Positions 1-5,151 of a DNA stretch of 9,628 nucleotides are shown in pieces. The stretch lies in contig DIYE01000277.1 of NCBI GenBank assembly GCA_002428885.1, positions 1 to 9,628 on the forward strand, read 5' to 3'. The number at the start of each line of letters is the position of its first letter. Position 1 is the first letter of the stretch. Both the position numbers and the translations under genes were made by a program. The DNA comes from Alphaproteobacteria bacterium UBA6062. Its GTDB lineage: Bacteria; Pseudomonadota; Alphaproteobacteria; Sneathiellales; Sneathiellaceae. The notes under the pieces are model-generated. The model saw only the letters and a list, made by a program, of their open reading frames with translations, had not been told where the DNA came from and did no database searches.

Positions 1-419
1 ACTTCGTCGATGATGTAGATCTTGTAGCGTCCACTGACCGGGAGATATCGCACCCCGTCAATCAGTTCCCGAATATCATCAACACCGGTACGGCTCGCGG
101 CATCCATTTCCAGCACGTCCTGGTGGCGGTCTTCGGCAATTGCCACACAATTCTGGCATTCACCGCACGGATGGACCGTTGGGCCGCCCGTTCCGTCGGG
201 GCCAATACAATTCAGTCCCCGCGCCATAATCCGGGCTGTTGTTGTTTTCCCGATCCCCCGGGTTCCCGTCAACACAAAGGCATGCGCCAGTCTGCCCTGC
301 TCCAGTGCATTGGACAATGTCCGCACCATGGCTTCATGACCGATCAGGTCATCAAAATTGGCGGGACGATATTTGCGGGCTAGAACTCGATAAGCGCTAT
401 TGGACATTTCTTCAGACAT
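1..419 (-). CDS. dnaX: DNA polymerase III subunit gamma/tau, N-terminal part (cut by window edge)
   Basis: AAA+ ATPase of the clamp loader, which opens the beta sliding clamp and loads it on primed DNA. The 139 visible residues hold the start of the conserved ATPase module: the KYRPANFDDLIGHE motif (16-29), Walker A GTRGIGKT (52-59), zinc-binding cysteines C71, C85, C88 and C91 (pattern C-X13-C-X2-C-X2-C), DAASRTGVDDIR (106-117) and the Walker B core IIDE (136-139) just at the window edge. The family normally runs to 500-650 residues, so most of the gene lies to the left. The ATG at 419 was chosen because it is the most upstream in-frame Met before the family motif; a second in-frame ATG at 407 (Met5) is possible. 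Neither has a strong Shine-Dalgarno. The SRP RNA gene lies 77 bp upstream on the same strand, an adjacency that recurs in alphaproteobacteria as far as I recall. Identification is firm. Confidence 0.97.
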   Translation of the reverse strand, partial: MSEEMSNSAYRVLARKYRPANFDDLIGHEAMVRTLSNALEQGRLAHAFVLTGTRGIGKTTTARIMARGLNCIGPDGTGGPTVHPCGECQNCVAIAEDRHQDVLEMDAASRTGVDDIRELIDGVRYLPVSGRYKIYIIDE

Positions 420-431
420 GCCGGCAGCATA

Positions 432-447
432 TCAGACACCGGTCTGA
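432..447. repeat. Small inverted repeat upstream of dnaX
   Basis: TCAGAC-ACCG-GTCTGA, a perfect 6-bp dyad with a 4-base centre. It lies 12 bp upstream of the dnaX start, between the SRP RNA gene and dnaX. In the dnaX leader it would form a short hairpin next to the ribosome binding region. Function unknown; it may be chance. Confidence 0.4.
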
Positions 448-496
448 ATGATCAAAGGAATATGCAGGGAGAAGGTGCATCACTGAAAGAGATAAA

Positions 497-590
497 GAAG
501 ACTGGCAACGACCCGCACCGAAACTCGTTACGGCTGCTTCCTTCCGGACCTGACCGGGTTGGCGAGGGGCACGCCCATCACCAGCCTTCC
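497..590 (-). ncRNA. ffs: Signal recognition particle RNA, small bacterial 4.5S type
   Basis: RNA component of SRP. It binds the Ffh M-domain and FtsY to target nascent membrane proteins to the Sec translocon. Read on the minus strand, it contains the near-invariant tip of domain IV: GGTCAGGTCCGGAAGGAAGC, with the symmetric loop (CAGG...GAAGCAG) and the GGAA tetraloop. The ends were set by a 9-bp closing helix, GAAGGCUGG pairing with CCAGUCUUC (one G-U pair), giving about 93 nt, the usual length for the small SRP RNA without an Alu domain. A T-rich stretch (TTCTTTATCTCTTT) follows the 3' end and may help termination. dnaX follows on the same strand. Exact 5' and 3' ends are inferred from pairing and may be off by a few bases. 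Confidence 0.95.
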
Positions 591-596
591 ACGGCC

Positions 597-625
597 TATA
601 TCGGATATGTTGACGCAGGAAGCAA
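597..625 (-). promoter_or_regulatory. Putative sigma-70 promoter of the SRP RNA gene
   Basis: On the minus strand a TTGCTT -35 (620-625) is separated by 17 bases from a GATATA -10 (597-602). The predicted start is 6-7 bases downstream at the GG that opens the SRP RNA closing helix (589-590). Each box is imperfect; the support comes from its placement exactly where the RNA must start. Confidence 0.5.
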
Positions 626-741
626 GCCCTTTTTGAGTCATTTTTCCGGCTGAGCTCCTTTGCATAAAATGAATCCGGCGGCAGAACAGTCTTTGCTTGA
701 AGATTGCGCGCTTTAAGAAGTTATGCCAAAGTTTGCGCATC

Positions 742-1668
742 ATGACAAAACCACTCGTATTTACCGGCAATCGATTTGACCGGGCCGCACAGTTTCGCAA
801 TGACGAGAACTGGATGGCAGAAAAACAACAAGATCCGTCCAGCCGTTATGTGCCTATGCACAAACTCAAAGCCTTGATTAACCTGCCAGACGGACCATCC
901 ATCGACTGGCGCGGCTATGCTGATGTGAAAGAGTATATTGATGCTGGCGCAACCCTGATTTTTTTAGGCATCGCCGATTTCTCATGTCATTTTGCCATTG
1001 ACGTCTCAGCCATTGAGAATCCGAAGCAACCGCCGAATTCCGACTGGGGCAAATTTATTGACGTACGCTCCATCTCCGCCCAACTAAGGCCCGGAGAAGC
1101 GGGAGCCCTGGCTCAAGCCCGCTCCATGATTGCCTGGCATGACAACCATGGTTTCTGCGCTGTTTGCGGGCAACCAACCGCCCTGAAAGATGCAGGCTAT
1201 TCCCGCAGATGCACCAGTGAGGCTTGCGGCGCCCCGCATTTCCCGCGGACGGACCCGGTGGCGATTATGATGGTCACCAAGGGAGATAAATGTCTGCTCG
1301 GAACCGGCCACAATTTTCCCAAGGCTCAATATTCCTGCCTTGCCGGCTTTATCGAACCCGGAGAAACCATCGAGCAGGGTGTTCGCCGCGAGGTGTTTGA
1401 AGAGACGGGCGTTAAAACCGCAGAGGTCCGCTATCACTCTTCCCAGCCTTGGCCCTATCCGTCTTCCCTGATGATCGGCTGTTTTGCGGAAGCAACAAGC
1501 GACGAGATCACCATCGATCCCGTAGAGCTGGCCGATGCCCGCTGGTTTACCCGTGACGAAATTAAAACCATGCTTGCCAATGCGGGAACCATGGAGATTC
1601 CGAGAATCGCTCCGCCGATGGCAATTGCTCATCAACTGGTCAAAGCCTGGATTGAAGACGATTTTTAA
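742..1668 (+). CDS. nudC: NAD(+)/NADH diphosphatase, Nudix hydrolase
   Basis: Cleaves NAD(H) to NMN(H) and AMP; the family also removes NAD caps from RNA 5' ends. The 308-residue protein has the NudC layout: N-terminal domain starting FTGNRFDRAAQFR (7-19), a zinc ribbon with C139, C142, C157 and C162, then HFPRTDPVAIMMV (166-178) leading into the Nudix fold. The Nudix box G202-V224 is complete (G-X5-E-X7-REVFEETGV), and the NudC signature SQPWPYP is at 234-240, which separates it from other Nudix enzymes. The second zinc pair is spaced C-X4-C rather than the C-X2-C of E. coli NudC. ATG 742 gives the family's usual N-terminus; an in-frame TTG at 697 would add 15 residues with no better ribosome site. 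Both lack a good Shine-Dalgarno. A TAAAAT at 665-670 is a weak candidate -10. An intrinsic terminator follows 31 bp after the stop, so it is likely monocistronic. Confidence 0.95.
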   Translation: MTKPLVFTGNRFDRAAQFRNDENWMAEKQQDPSSRYVPMHKLKALINLPDGPSIDWRGYADVKEYIDAGATLIFLGIADFSCHFAIDVSAIENPKQPPNSDWGKFIDVRSISAQLRPGEAGALAQARSMIAWHDNHGFCAVCGQPTALKDAGYSRRCTSEACGAPHFPRTDPVAIMMVTKGDKCLLGTGHNFPKAQYSCLAGFIEPGETIEQGVRREVFEETGVKTAEVRYHSSQPWPYPSSLMIGCFAEATSDEITIDPVELADARWFTRDEIKTMLANAGTMEIPRIAPPMAIAHQLVKAWIEDDF

Positions 1669-1699
1669 GCCAACTTATTGCACCGCACAACAAACAGCA

Positions 1700-1728
1700 A
1701 ACCGGGCCTCGTTGCCCGGTTTTATTTT
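1700..1728 (+). terminator. Intrinsic terminator of nudC
   Basis: GC-rich stem CCGGGC (1702-1707) / GCCCGG (1714-1719) with a CTCGTT loop, extended by two A-T pairs, then TTTTATTTT. It lies just downstream of the nudC stop. A second hairpin follows at once, CCCCGT-CAA-ACGGGG (1730-1744), and a third imperfect one at 1745-1766 (ATTTC-a-GGAT-TCG-ATCC-GAAAT). On the opposite strand the tract after the first stem is only moderately T-rich, so two-way function is uncertain. Confidence 0.85.
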
Positions 1729-1934
1729 GCCCCGTCAAACGGGGATTTCAGGATTCGATCCGAAATATGAAAGTTATATGAAAACAACCCGAAAATCTTT
1801 AAAGCGTTTTTCGATTTTCCGAAACCGCCTTTTTCTCAGGCATTTACTGCCTGCATCGTAATCAGACAGGTTAAAATATCGGCAGTTTTCCGCGGATCTG
1901 AAAAAAATGAAAAAAGAAGGTTCTGGAAAGAAAT
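1729..1934. other. Intergenic stretch without a supported gene
   Basis: AT-rich sequence between the nudC terminator and the hairpin cluster further right. It holds the hairpins at 1730-1744 and 1745-1766, and a 6-bp hairpin CAGGCA-TTTAC-TGCCTG at 1837-1853 that lacks a T-tract. No reading frame here has a plausible start with a ribosome binding site or a recognisable product. A minus-strand frame that would start at a GTG near 1989 gives 71 residues of low-complexity, Phe-rich sequence and I do not believe it. Confidence 0.5.
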
Positions 1935-1965
1935 TTGCACTTGCGATTTCACTTCGCAAGTGCAA
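1935..1965. repeat. Perfect 12-bp-arm inverted repeat
   Basis: TTGCACTTGCGA (1935-1946) and TCGCAAGTGCAA (1954-1965) are exact reverse complements around a 7-base centre (TTTCACT). Neither side is followed by a proper T-tract, so it is a poor terminator. It covers the -35 and the start of the -10 region of the putative promoter of the downstream small RNA, which would suit an operator bound by a dimeric repressor. It could instead be a transcribed hairpin. Confidence 0.8.
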
Positions 1966-1968
1966 TAT
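1941..1968 (+). promoter_or_regulatory. Candidate promoter of the small RNA
   Basis: TTGCGA (1941-1946) as -35 and CAATAT (1963-1968) as -10, spaced 16 bases, predict a start about 1974-1976, exactly at the first hairpin of the candidate small RNA. Both boxes lie inside or at the edge of the 12-bp inverted repeat. The boxes are imperfect, and this is inference from spacing and position. Confidence 0.35.
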
Positions 1969-1971
1969 CTT

Positions 1972-2054
1972 GGTTGTCAGCACACACACTGACAGCCCTT
2001 ATGAAGGGCGTTTCCTCCCGACTTGGGCTGCGTGACCGCGCAGCCCCTTTTTTT
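1972..2054 (+). ncRNA. Candidate trans-acting small RNA with anti-Shine-Dalgarno UUUCCUCCC
   Basis: No protein gene fits here, but the plus strand reads like a compact bacterial sRNA of about 80 nt. Hairpin 1 is TGTCAG (1975-1980) / CTGACA (1989-1994) with a CACACACA loop. Hairpin 2 is GCCCTT-ATG-AAGGGC (1995-2009) and abuts it directly. A single-stranded stretch GTTTCCTCCCGACTT (2010-2024) follows, then an 8-bp terminator hairpin with T7. UUUCCUCCC is complementary to Shine-Dalgarno sequences and would be the seed for blocking translation. From memory, the alphaproteobacterial sRNA family alpha-r8 (MmgR of Sinorhizobium) carries an invariant unpaired UUUCCUCCCU before its terminator at a similar total size, so this may be a distant member. 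It converges on yhhQ, ending 15 bp from that stop codon. The 5' end is inferred; expression is unproven. Confidence 0.6.
2025..2054 (+). terminator. Strong intrinsic terminator closing the small RNA
   Basis: GGGCTGCG (2025-2032), loop TGACCG, CGCAGCCC (2039-2046), one C, then seven T (2048-2054). On the minus strand the same stem is preceded by A7 and not followed by T, so it does not look like the yhhQ terminator. As nudC already ends at the terminator at 1700-1728, this one implies a separate plus-strand transcript. Confidence 0.85.
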
Positions 2055-2068
2055 GTCTTGAACGCAGC

Positions 2069-2629
2069 TTAGCGGGCGGTACTGGCCAATGTCAACGGGT
2101 CTGTGAATTTTAACAGACCGCGGAACGGAATGATCAGGATCGCCACCATGGCCAGCTTTACGCCATAGTCACCCAGTGCCCATGTTTCCCAGGGAAGTCC
2201 GGTCCCTGCAAAAGCAAGACTGAAGAAAATCAGCGTGTCCACAAAAGACGCGACTACGGATGAAATGATCGGCGCTTTCCACCAGGCACCGCGCCGCAGC
2301 TTGTCAAACAGCGCAACATCCAGAAGCTGAGCTAGCAAAAAGGCAGTTACCGAAGCCAAAGCAATCCGTGGCTCGGCAAGGAGGAGCGACATGACCAGTG
2401 CTGCCAGGAAACCAACGACAACGACAAGGCGGGCCTTTGAGGGACCTAAAGCCCGATTGGTCAGATCCGTTACCAGAAACGCAAACGGATAGGTCAGGGC
2501 ACCCCAGGTCAACCAGTCATTGATCGGGATTTCCACAACAATATTGGAAACCGTCACCACAACAGCCATGGCAATAATACCGGTCAACAGAAACAGCCGC
2601 TGCGCCGTTGTTGTCTTTGCTTCAGTCAT
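2069..2629 (-). CDS. yhhQ: Queuosine precursor transporter family protein (VUT/YhhQ, COG1738)
   Basis: Inner-membrane protein of the YhhQ family, shown in E. coli to import the queuosine precursors preQ0/preQ1 for tRNA wobble modification. The 186 residues are mostly hydrophobic, with about six segments: 11-31, 41-57, 67-85, 88-107, 119-141 and 155-171. Family landmarks are YPFAFLVTDLTNRALG (47-62), AQLLDVALFDKLR (100-112) and SSVVASFVDTLIFFSLAF (123-140). ATG 2629 was chosen because AAAGTGA lies 6-12 bases upstream as a ribosome site; a GTG at 2644 would add five residues. It follows pheA on the same strand after 115 bp that contain a possible promoter. I looked for a preQ1 riboswitch in that leader and saw none. 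No terminator with a T-tract is visible on its own strand. Whether it carries preQ0, preQ1 or queuine cannot be told from sequence. Confidence 0.9.
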   Translation of the reverse strand: MTEAKTTTAQRLFLLTGIIAMAVVVTVSNIVVEIPINDWLTWGALTYPFAFLVTDLTNRALGPSKARLVVVVGFLAALVMSLLLAEPRIALASVTAFLLAQLLDVALFDKLRRGAWWKAPIISSVVASFVDTLIFFSLAFAGTGLPWETWALGDYGVKLAMVAILIIPFRGLLKFTDPLTLASTAR

Positions 2630-2696
2630 AAAAGTCACTTTCACATAATACAGACATCGCGAAGCCTTCAGCAGGCCTCTAAAATTTGAAAGCGCT

Positions 2697-2724
2697 TATA
2701 TGCTGAAAGCTCCCTAATTGGCAA
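2697..2724 (-). promoter_or_regulatory. Candidate promoter of yhhQ flanked by twin AGCGCT palindromes
   Basis: On the minus strand TTGCCA (2719-2724) and CATATA (2697-2702) are spaced 16 bases. The self-complementary hexamer AGCGCT occurs at both sides, 2691-2696 and 2724-2729, exactly 33 bp apart. The pair also forms a 7-bp inverted repeat, AGCGCTT / AAGCGCT. This could be a regulator-binding arrangement on one helix face, or chance. Confidence 0.35.
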
Positions 2725-2743
2725 GCGCTAAAGAAGAGATCCG

Positions 2744-3613
2744 TCAGGCCTTTGAGCTATATTCCCGTCGATATGTATGGGCTGGATAAACGCCCAGGAT
2801 TTTCAGCTTGGCGGAAAAGAACTGTAACTCTTCGAGGGCTCGAGAGAGATTGGCCTCATCCGGATGCCCTTCCACCTCAATATAGAACTGGGCCGCTTCG
2901 AAACTGGCGTCGGTTATATAGCTTTCCAGCTTGGTGACATTAATGCCATTGGTCGCAAAACCGCCGAGCGTCTTATAAAGCGCCGCGGGCTGGCTGCGCA
3001 CCTGAAAAACCAGGCTGGTCATGCAAGGGCCGGCTTTGGGATCCGGATCCTTGCGGGTCCGGGACATGATCAGGAACCGGGTGGTATTGCCAAGCCGATC
3101 CTCGATCCGGTCCTTGATGACATCCAGCCCGTAAATCTCTCCGGCCAGGCTGGACGCAATGGAAGCCTGGCTTTTATCGCCAAGCTCCGCCACCATCTTC
3201 GCGGAACCGGCAGTATCATAATGGATAACCGGCTCAATCCCCAGCTCACGCGTGAAGTGGCGGCATTGGGACAGCGCCTGTTCATGGCTGTGTACCTGCT
3301 TGATGTCCCCGAGCTTGGTTCCGGGAACTCCCAGAAGTTGATGCTGTACGGACTGAAAATGCTCACCGATGGTATAAAGGCCCGATTCCGGTAACAGATG
3401 ATGGATATCAGCCACCCGTCCACCCAGAGAGTTTTCGATGGGAATCATTGCAAGCTTTGCCTGTTCATTGCGGACCATGGCAATGGCATCCGCAAAGGTA
3501 TCCGTTGCAATCGCCTCCATATCCGGAAAAACCGTCCGGCAGGACAGGTGACTATAGGCGCCGGGGACGCCCTGGAAAGCAATGGCATTGTCAGGATCAG
3601 GCGTGGACATCAT
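2744..3613 (-). CDS. pheA: Prephenate dehydratase, stand-alone with ACT domain
   Basis: Converts prephenate to phenylpyruvate, the branch step toward phenylalanine, in the cytoplasm. The 289-residue protein has only the dehydratase and regulatory domains; there is no fused chorismate mutase as in enterobacterial PheA. Visible motifs: AFQGVPGAYSH (12-22), IPIENSLGGRV (57-67), VHSHEQALSQC (107-117) and the catalytic TRF triad in NTTRFLIM (176-183). The C-terminal ACT domain (about 198-278) has TNGINVTKLESY (221-232), the phenylalanine-sensing region, so feedback inhibition by Phe is expected from the family. Two adjacent ATG codons (3613, 3610) are possible starts; there is no strong Shine-Dalgarno. 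kdsB ends 38 bp upstream on the same strand and no promoter or terminator is evident between them, so the two are probably co-transcribed. The cytochrome c-kdsB-pheA order is one I recall from other alphaproteobacteria. Confidence 0.96.
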   Translation of the reverse strand: MMSTPDPDNAIAFQGVPGAYSHLSCRTVFPDMEAIATDTFADAIAMVRNEQAKLAMIPIENSLGGRVADIHHLLPESGLYTIGEHFQSVQHQLLGVPGTKLGDIKQVHSHEQALSQCRHFTRELGIEPVIHYDTAGSAKMVAELGDKSQASIASSLAGEIYGLDVIKDRIEDRLGNTTRFLIMSRTRKDPDPKAGPCMTSLVFQVRSQPAALYKTLGGFATNGINVTKLESYITDASFEAAQFYIEVEGHPDEANLSRALEELQFFSAKLKILGVYPAHTYRREYSSKA

Positions 3614-3651
3614 TCAATTCCGATTTCTGGATCTTTCTTCAGGTCTGGTTT

Positions 3652-4407
3652 TCAGGTGATCGCTTGCTGCGCGAAGATTTCCCGCATGCGGGCAAGGTCC
3701 TCGGGAGTATCAACACCCAGAGGCACAGTGTCAACGAGGGCAGCCTCAATTCGCATACCATTTTCGAGAGCCCGGAGCTGTTCAAGCTTCTCCCGCATCT
3801 CGAGGGGCGACGGCTTCAAACCGACAAACCGGGCCAGAGCCGCCCTTTTATAAGCATAAATTCCGATATGATGGTAATGCGGCCCTTGTCCCCAGGGGGC
3901 CCGCAGGCGGCTAAACCAGAGAGCCGGGCCAATGTTTTTCCCTGTTTCAAGGCTAACGACAGCCTTCACAGCGCTGTCATCTTCCAGCTCTTGCGCATCC
4001 ATAATCTCTGCTACAAGTGTGGCAAGATCAGCAGAACTCTCCTGCAGTGCTATCGCCGCGGCCTTAACAGCGGTCGGGTCCAGAGCCGGTAAATCTCCCT
4101 GCAGATTGATGACCACGTCATAAATACCTTCAGGATCAAAACTCTCCACGGCTTCATAAACCCGGTCAGAACCCGACGGATGATCGGCACGTGTCAGAAT
4201 CGCCTCCCCGCCAGCCGCTTCAACCGCATCGGCAATCTCCTGTTCTGCGCAAGCGACGATCACCGGACCAATATCCGCTTCCCGTGCCCGGTCCAGAACC
4301 TGAACGATCATCGGCTTTCCATCGATATCAGCCAGCGGTTTCCCCGGCAATCGTGTGGATGCCATACGGGCCGGGATTACGATCACTGGGTTCAGAGAGG
4401 TGAGCAT
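3652..4407 (-). CDS. kdsB: 3-deoxy-manno-octulosonate (KDO) cytidylyltransferase
   Basis: Activates KDO with CTP to CMP-KDO, the donor for the inner core of LPS. The 251-residue protein has the nucleotidyltransferase fold with IPARMASTRLPGKPL (11-25) binding CTP, HPSGSDR (76-82), NLQGDLP (101-107) whose D105 is the expected metal ligand, ALWFSRLRAPWG (162-173), HHIGIYAYKR (179-188), LEMREKLEQLRALENG (202-217) and GVDTPEDL (231-238). E. coli KdsB has NVQGDEP at 101-107; the E to L change does not touch the metal ligand. ATG 4407 is preferred over the in-frame TTG at 4410, with GGGGAA about 13 bases upstream as a loose ribosome site. It is the first gene of the minus-strand kdsB-pheA unit and is transcribed divergently from cycM. 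A perfect TATAAT on its strand at 4475-4480 is the likely -10. Confidence 0.96.
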   Translation of the reverse strand: MLTSLNPVIVIPARMASTRLPGKPLADIDGKPMIVQVLDRAREADIGPVIVACAEQEIADAVEAAGGEAILTRADHPSGSDRVYEAVESFDPEGIYDVVINLQGDLPALDPTAVKAAAIALQESSADLATLVAEIMDAQELEDDSAVKAVVSLETGKNIGPALWFSRLRAPWGQGPHYHHIGIYAYKRAALARFVGLKPSPLEMREKLEQLRALENGMRIEAALVDTVPLGVDTPEDLARMREIFAQQAIT

Positions 4408-4453
4408 CAAATGGTTTTTCCCCGAATGCGGCTAATCAGGCCGCACCTTAACG

Positions 4454-4484
4454 AATTGTAACAATTTAGCACCGATTATATACG
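4454..4484. promoter_or_regulatory. Divergent kdsB/cycM promoter region with 13-bp palindrome
   Basis: AATTGT-A-ACAATT (4454-4466) is a perfect palindrome. It includes TTGTAA (4456-4461), a possible plus-strand -35, with -10 candidates TATATA (4477-4482, 15-base spacer) or TATACG (4479-4484, 17-base spacer). On the minus strand, 4475-4480 reads a consensus TATAAT for kdsB, though its -35 is unclear. The two opposed -10 elements overlap, so polymerase could hardly occupy both at once. The palindrome would lie in the kdsB leader and over the plus-strand -35, a natural operator position. Regulator unknown. Confidence 0.45.
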
Positions 4485-4498
4485 TCCTGAACATTCAA

Positions 4499-4532
4499 AG
4501 CGGAAGTCGTTAAATTCCGCTCGCTTTTTTTT
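4499..4532 (+). terminator. Intrinsic terminator in the cycM leader
   Basis: AGCGGAA (4499-4505) / TTCCGCT (4515-4521) with a 9-base loop, then CGC and eight T (4525-4532). It points toward cycM and ends 48 bp before its start, with no plus-strand gene before it. Transcripts from the candidate promoter at 4456-4484 would stop after about 45 nt, so it may act as an attenuator or insulate cycM. Confidence 0.65.
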
Positions 4533-4570
4533 GCCGCGTTTGATAGAGCTACGCGCAGAATATTTGAGCT

Positions 4571-4574
4571 GAGG
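4571..4574 (+). promoter_or_regulatory. Ribosome binding site of cycM
   Basis: GAGG six bases before ATG 4581 decides that start. An out-of-frame ATG at 4576 lies between them and opens a two-codon frame (ATG CAA TGA) overlapping the true start. Confidence 0.7.
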
Positions 4575-4580
4575 TATGCA

Positions 4581-5129
4581 ATGAATTCTTTTGAGCTGAA
4601 CAAGATAGCTGGTGCTGTACTCGGTGCCGCCCTCGCTGTTGTTGTTGTAAACGCTGTTGCCGATATCGCAATTTCCCCGAGCTACCCGGAGAAGGTGGCC
4701 TATGTGATTGATACAGGTAAAGAGGATAGCAGTGCCGCGTCTACTGCAGTCGCTGCTGATGACGGTCCCTCTCTCGGTGCATTGCTGGCTTCAGCGGATG
4801 TGGGCAAAGGCGAAAAAGTCTTCAAGAAATGCAGCTCCTGCCACACTGTAGAAGAAGGCGGCAAAAACAAAATCGGCCCGAACCTCTATGCAGTTCTCGG
4901 CAAACAGATGGCAACACATGCCGGCTTCAGCTATTCATCAGCGCTGACCGATATGGGTGCGGAATGGACCTATGAAAATCTGGATGCGTTCCTGAAAAAG
5001 CCGAAAGATTTCGCCAAAGGCACGAAAATGTCCTTTGCCGGTCTTAAAAAACCAACGGACCGGGCAAATCTAATTGCCTATCTCCGGACACTTGGTACAG
5101 CGGACACACCGCTTCCAGCGGCCAACTAA
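4581..5129 (+). CDS. cycM: Membrane-anchored class I cytochrome c (CycM type)
   Basis: Electron carrier tethered to the periplasmic face of the inner membrane. In the family it passes electrons from the bc1 complex to an aa3-type terminal oxidase. The 182 residues start with a short cytoplasmic tail and one hydrophobic segment (about 9-30) without a clear cleavage site, so it should remain as an anchor. An Ala/Ser/Asp-rich linker follows (about 45-75), then a class I haem domain: CSSCH at 84-88 (C84 and C87 bind haem, H88 is the axial ligand), GPNLYAVLGK (99-108) and the distal ligand M150 in GTKMSFAGLKKPTDRANLIAYL (147-168). The start has a GAGG ribosome site at 4571-4574. It is divergent from kdsB, and hisN follows after 22 bp on the same strand, so they are probably co-transcribed. 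An intrinsic terminator sits in its leader. I am sure of the family; the exact oxidase partner is inferred. Confidence 0.94.
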   Translation: MNSFELNKIAGAVLGAALAVVVVNAVADIAISPSYPEKVAYVIDTGKEDSSAASTAVAADDGPSLGALLASADVGKGEKVFKKCSSCHTVEEGGKNKIGPNLYAVLGKQMATHAGFSYSSALTDMGAEWTYENLDAFLKKPKDFAKGTKMSFAGLKKPTDRANLIAYLRTLGTADTPLPAAN

Positions 5130-5151
5130 TCCGGGCAACGTTACCAAGTAT

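Noticed and set aside
462..653. 63-codon plus-strand frame over the SRP RNA
   Set aside because: It covers the conserved SRP RNA core on the other strand; the openness reflects RNA composition, not coding.
1084..1635. 183-codon open frame on the minus strand
   Set aside because: Antisense to the Nudix and zinc-ribbon part of nudC; its sequence has no family features.
1774..1989. Small minus-strand protein of 71 residues with a GTG start in the hairpin region
   Set aside because: Low-complexity Phe-rich sequence; its upstream GGGAGGAAA is the complement of the sRNA's UUUCCUCCC and is too far (over 20 bases) from the GTG to be its ribosome site.
2630..2743. preQ1 riboswitch in front of yhhQ
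   Set aside because: The leader on the minus strand shows no preQ1-I C-rich loop and A-rich tail, and no preQ1-II pseudoknot pattern that I can recognise.
4448..4462. CtrA binding site (TTAA-N7-TTAAC)
   Set aside because: TTAACGAATTGTAAC has the first half-site but the second is GTAAC at six-base spacing, so it misses the consensus in both spacing and sequence.
5134..5145. Near-palindrome GGCAACGTTACC before hisN
   Set aside because: One mismatched pair and only 12 bp long inside a 22-bp gap; not convincing beyond chance.
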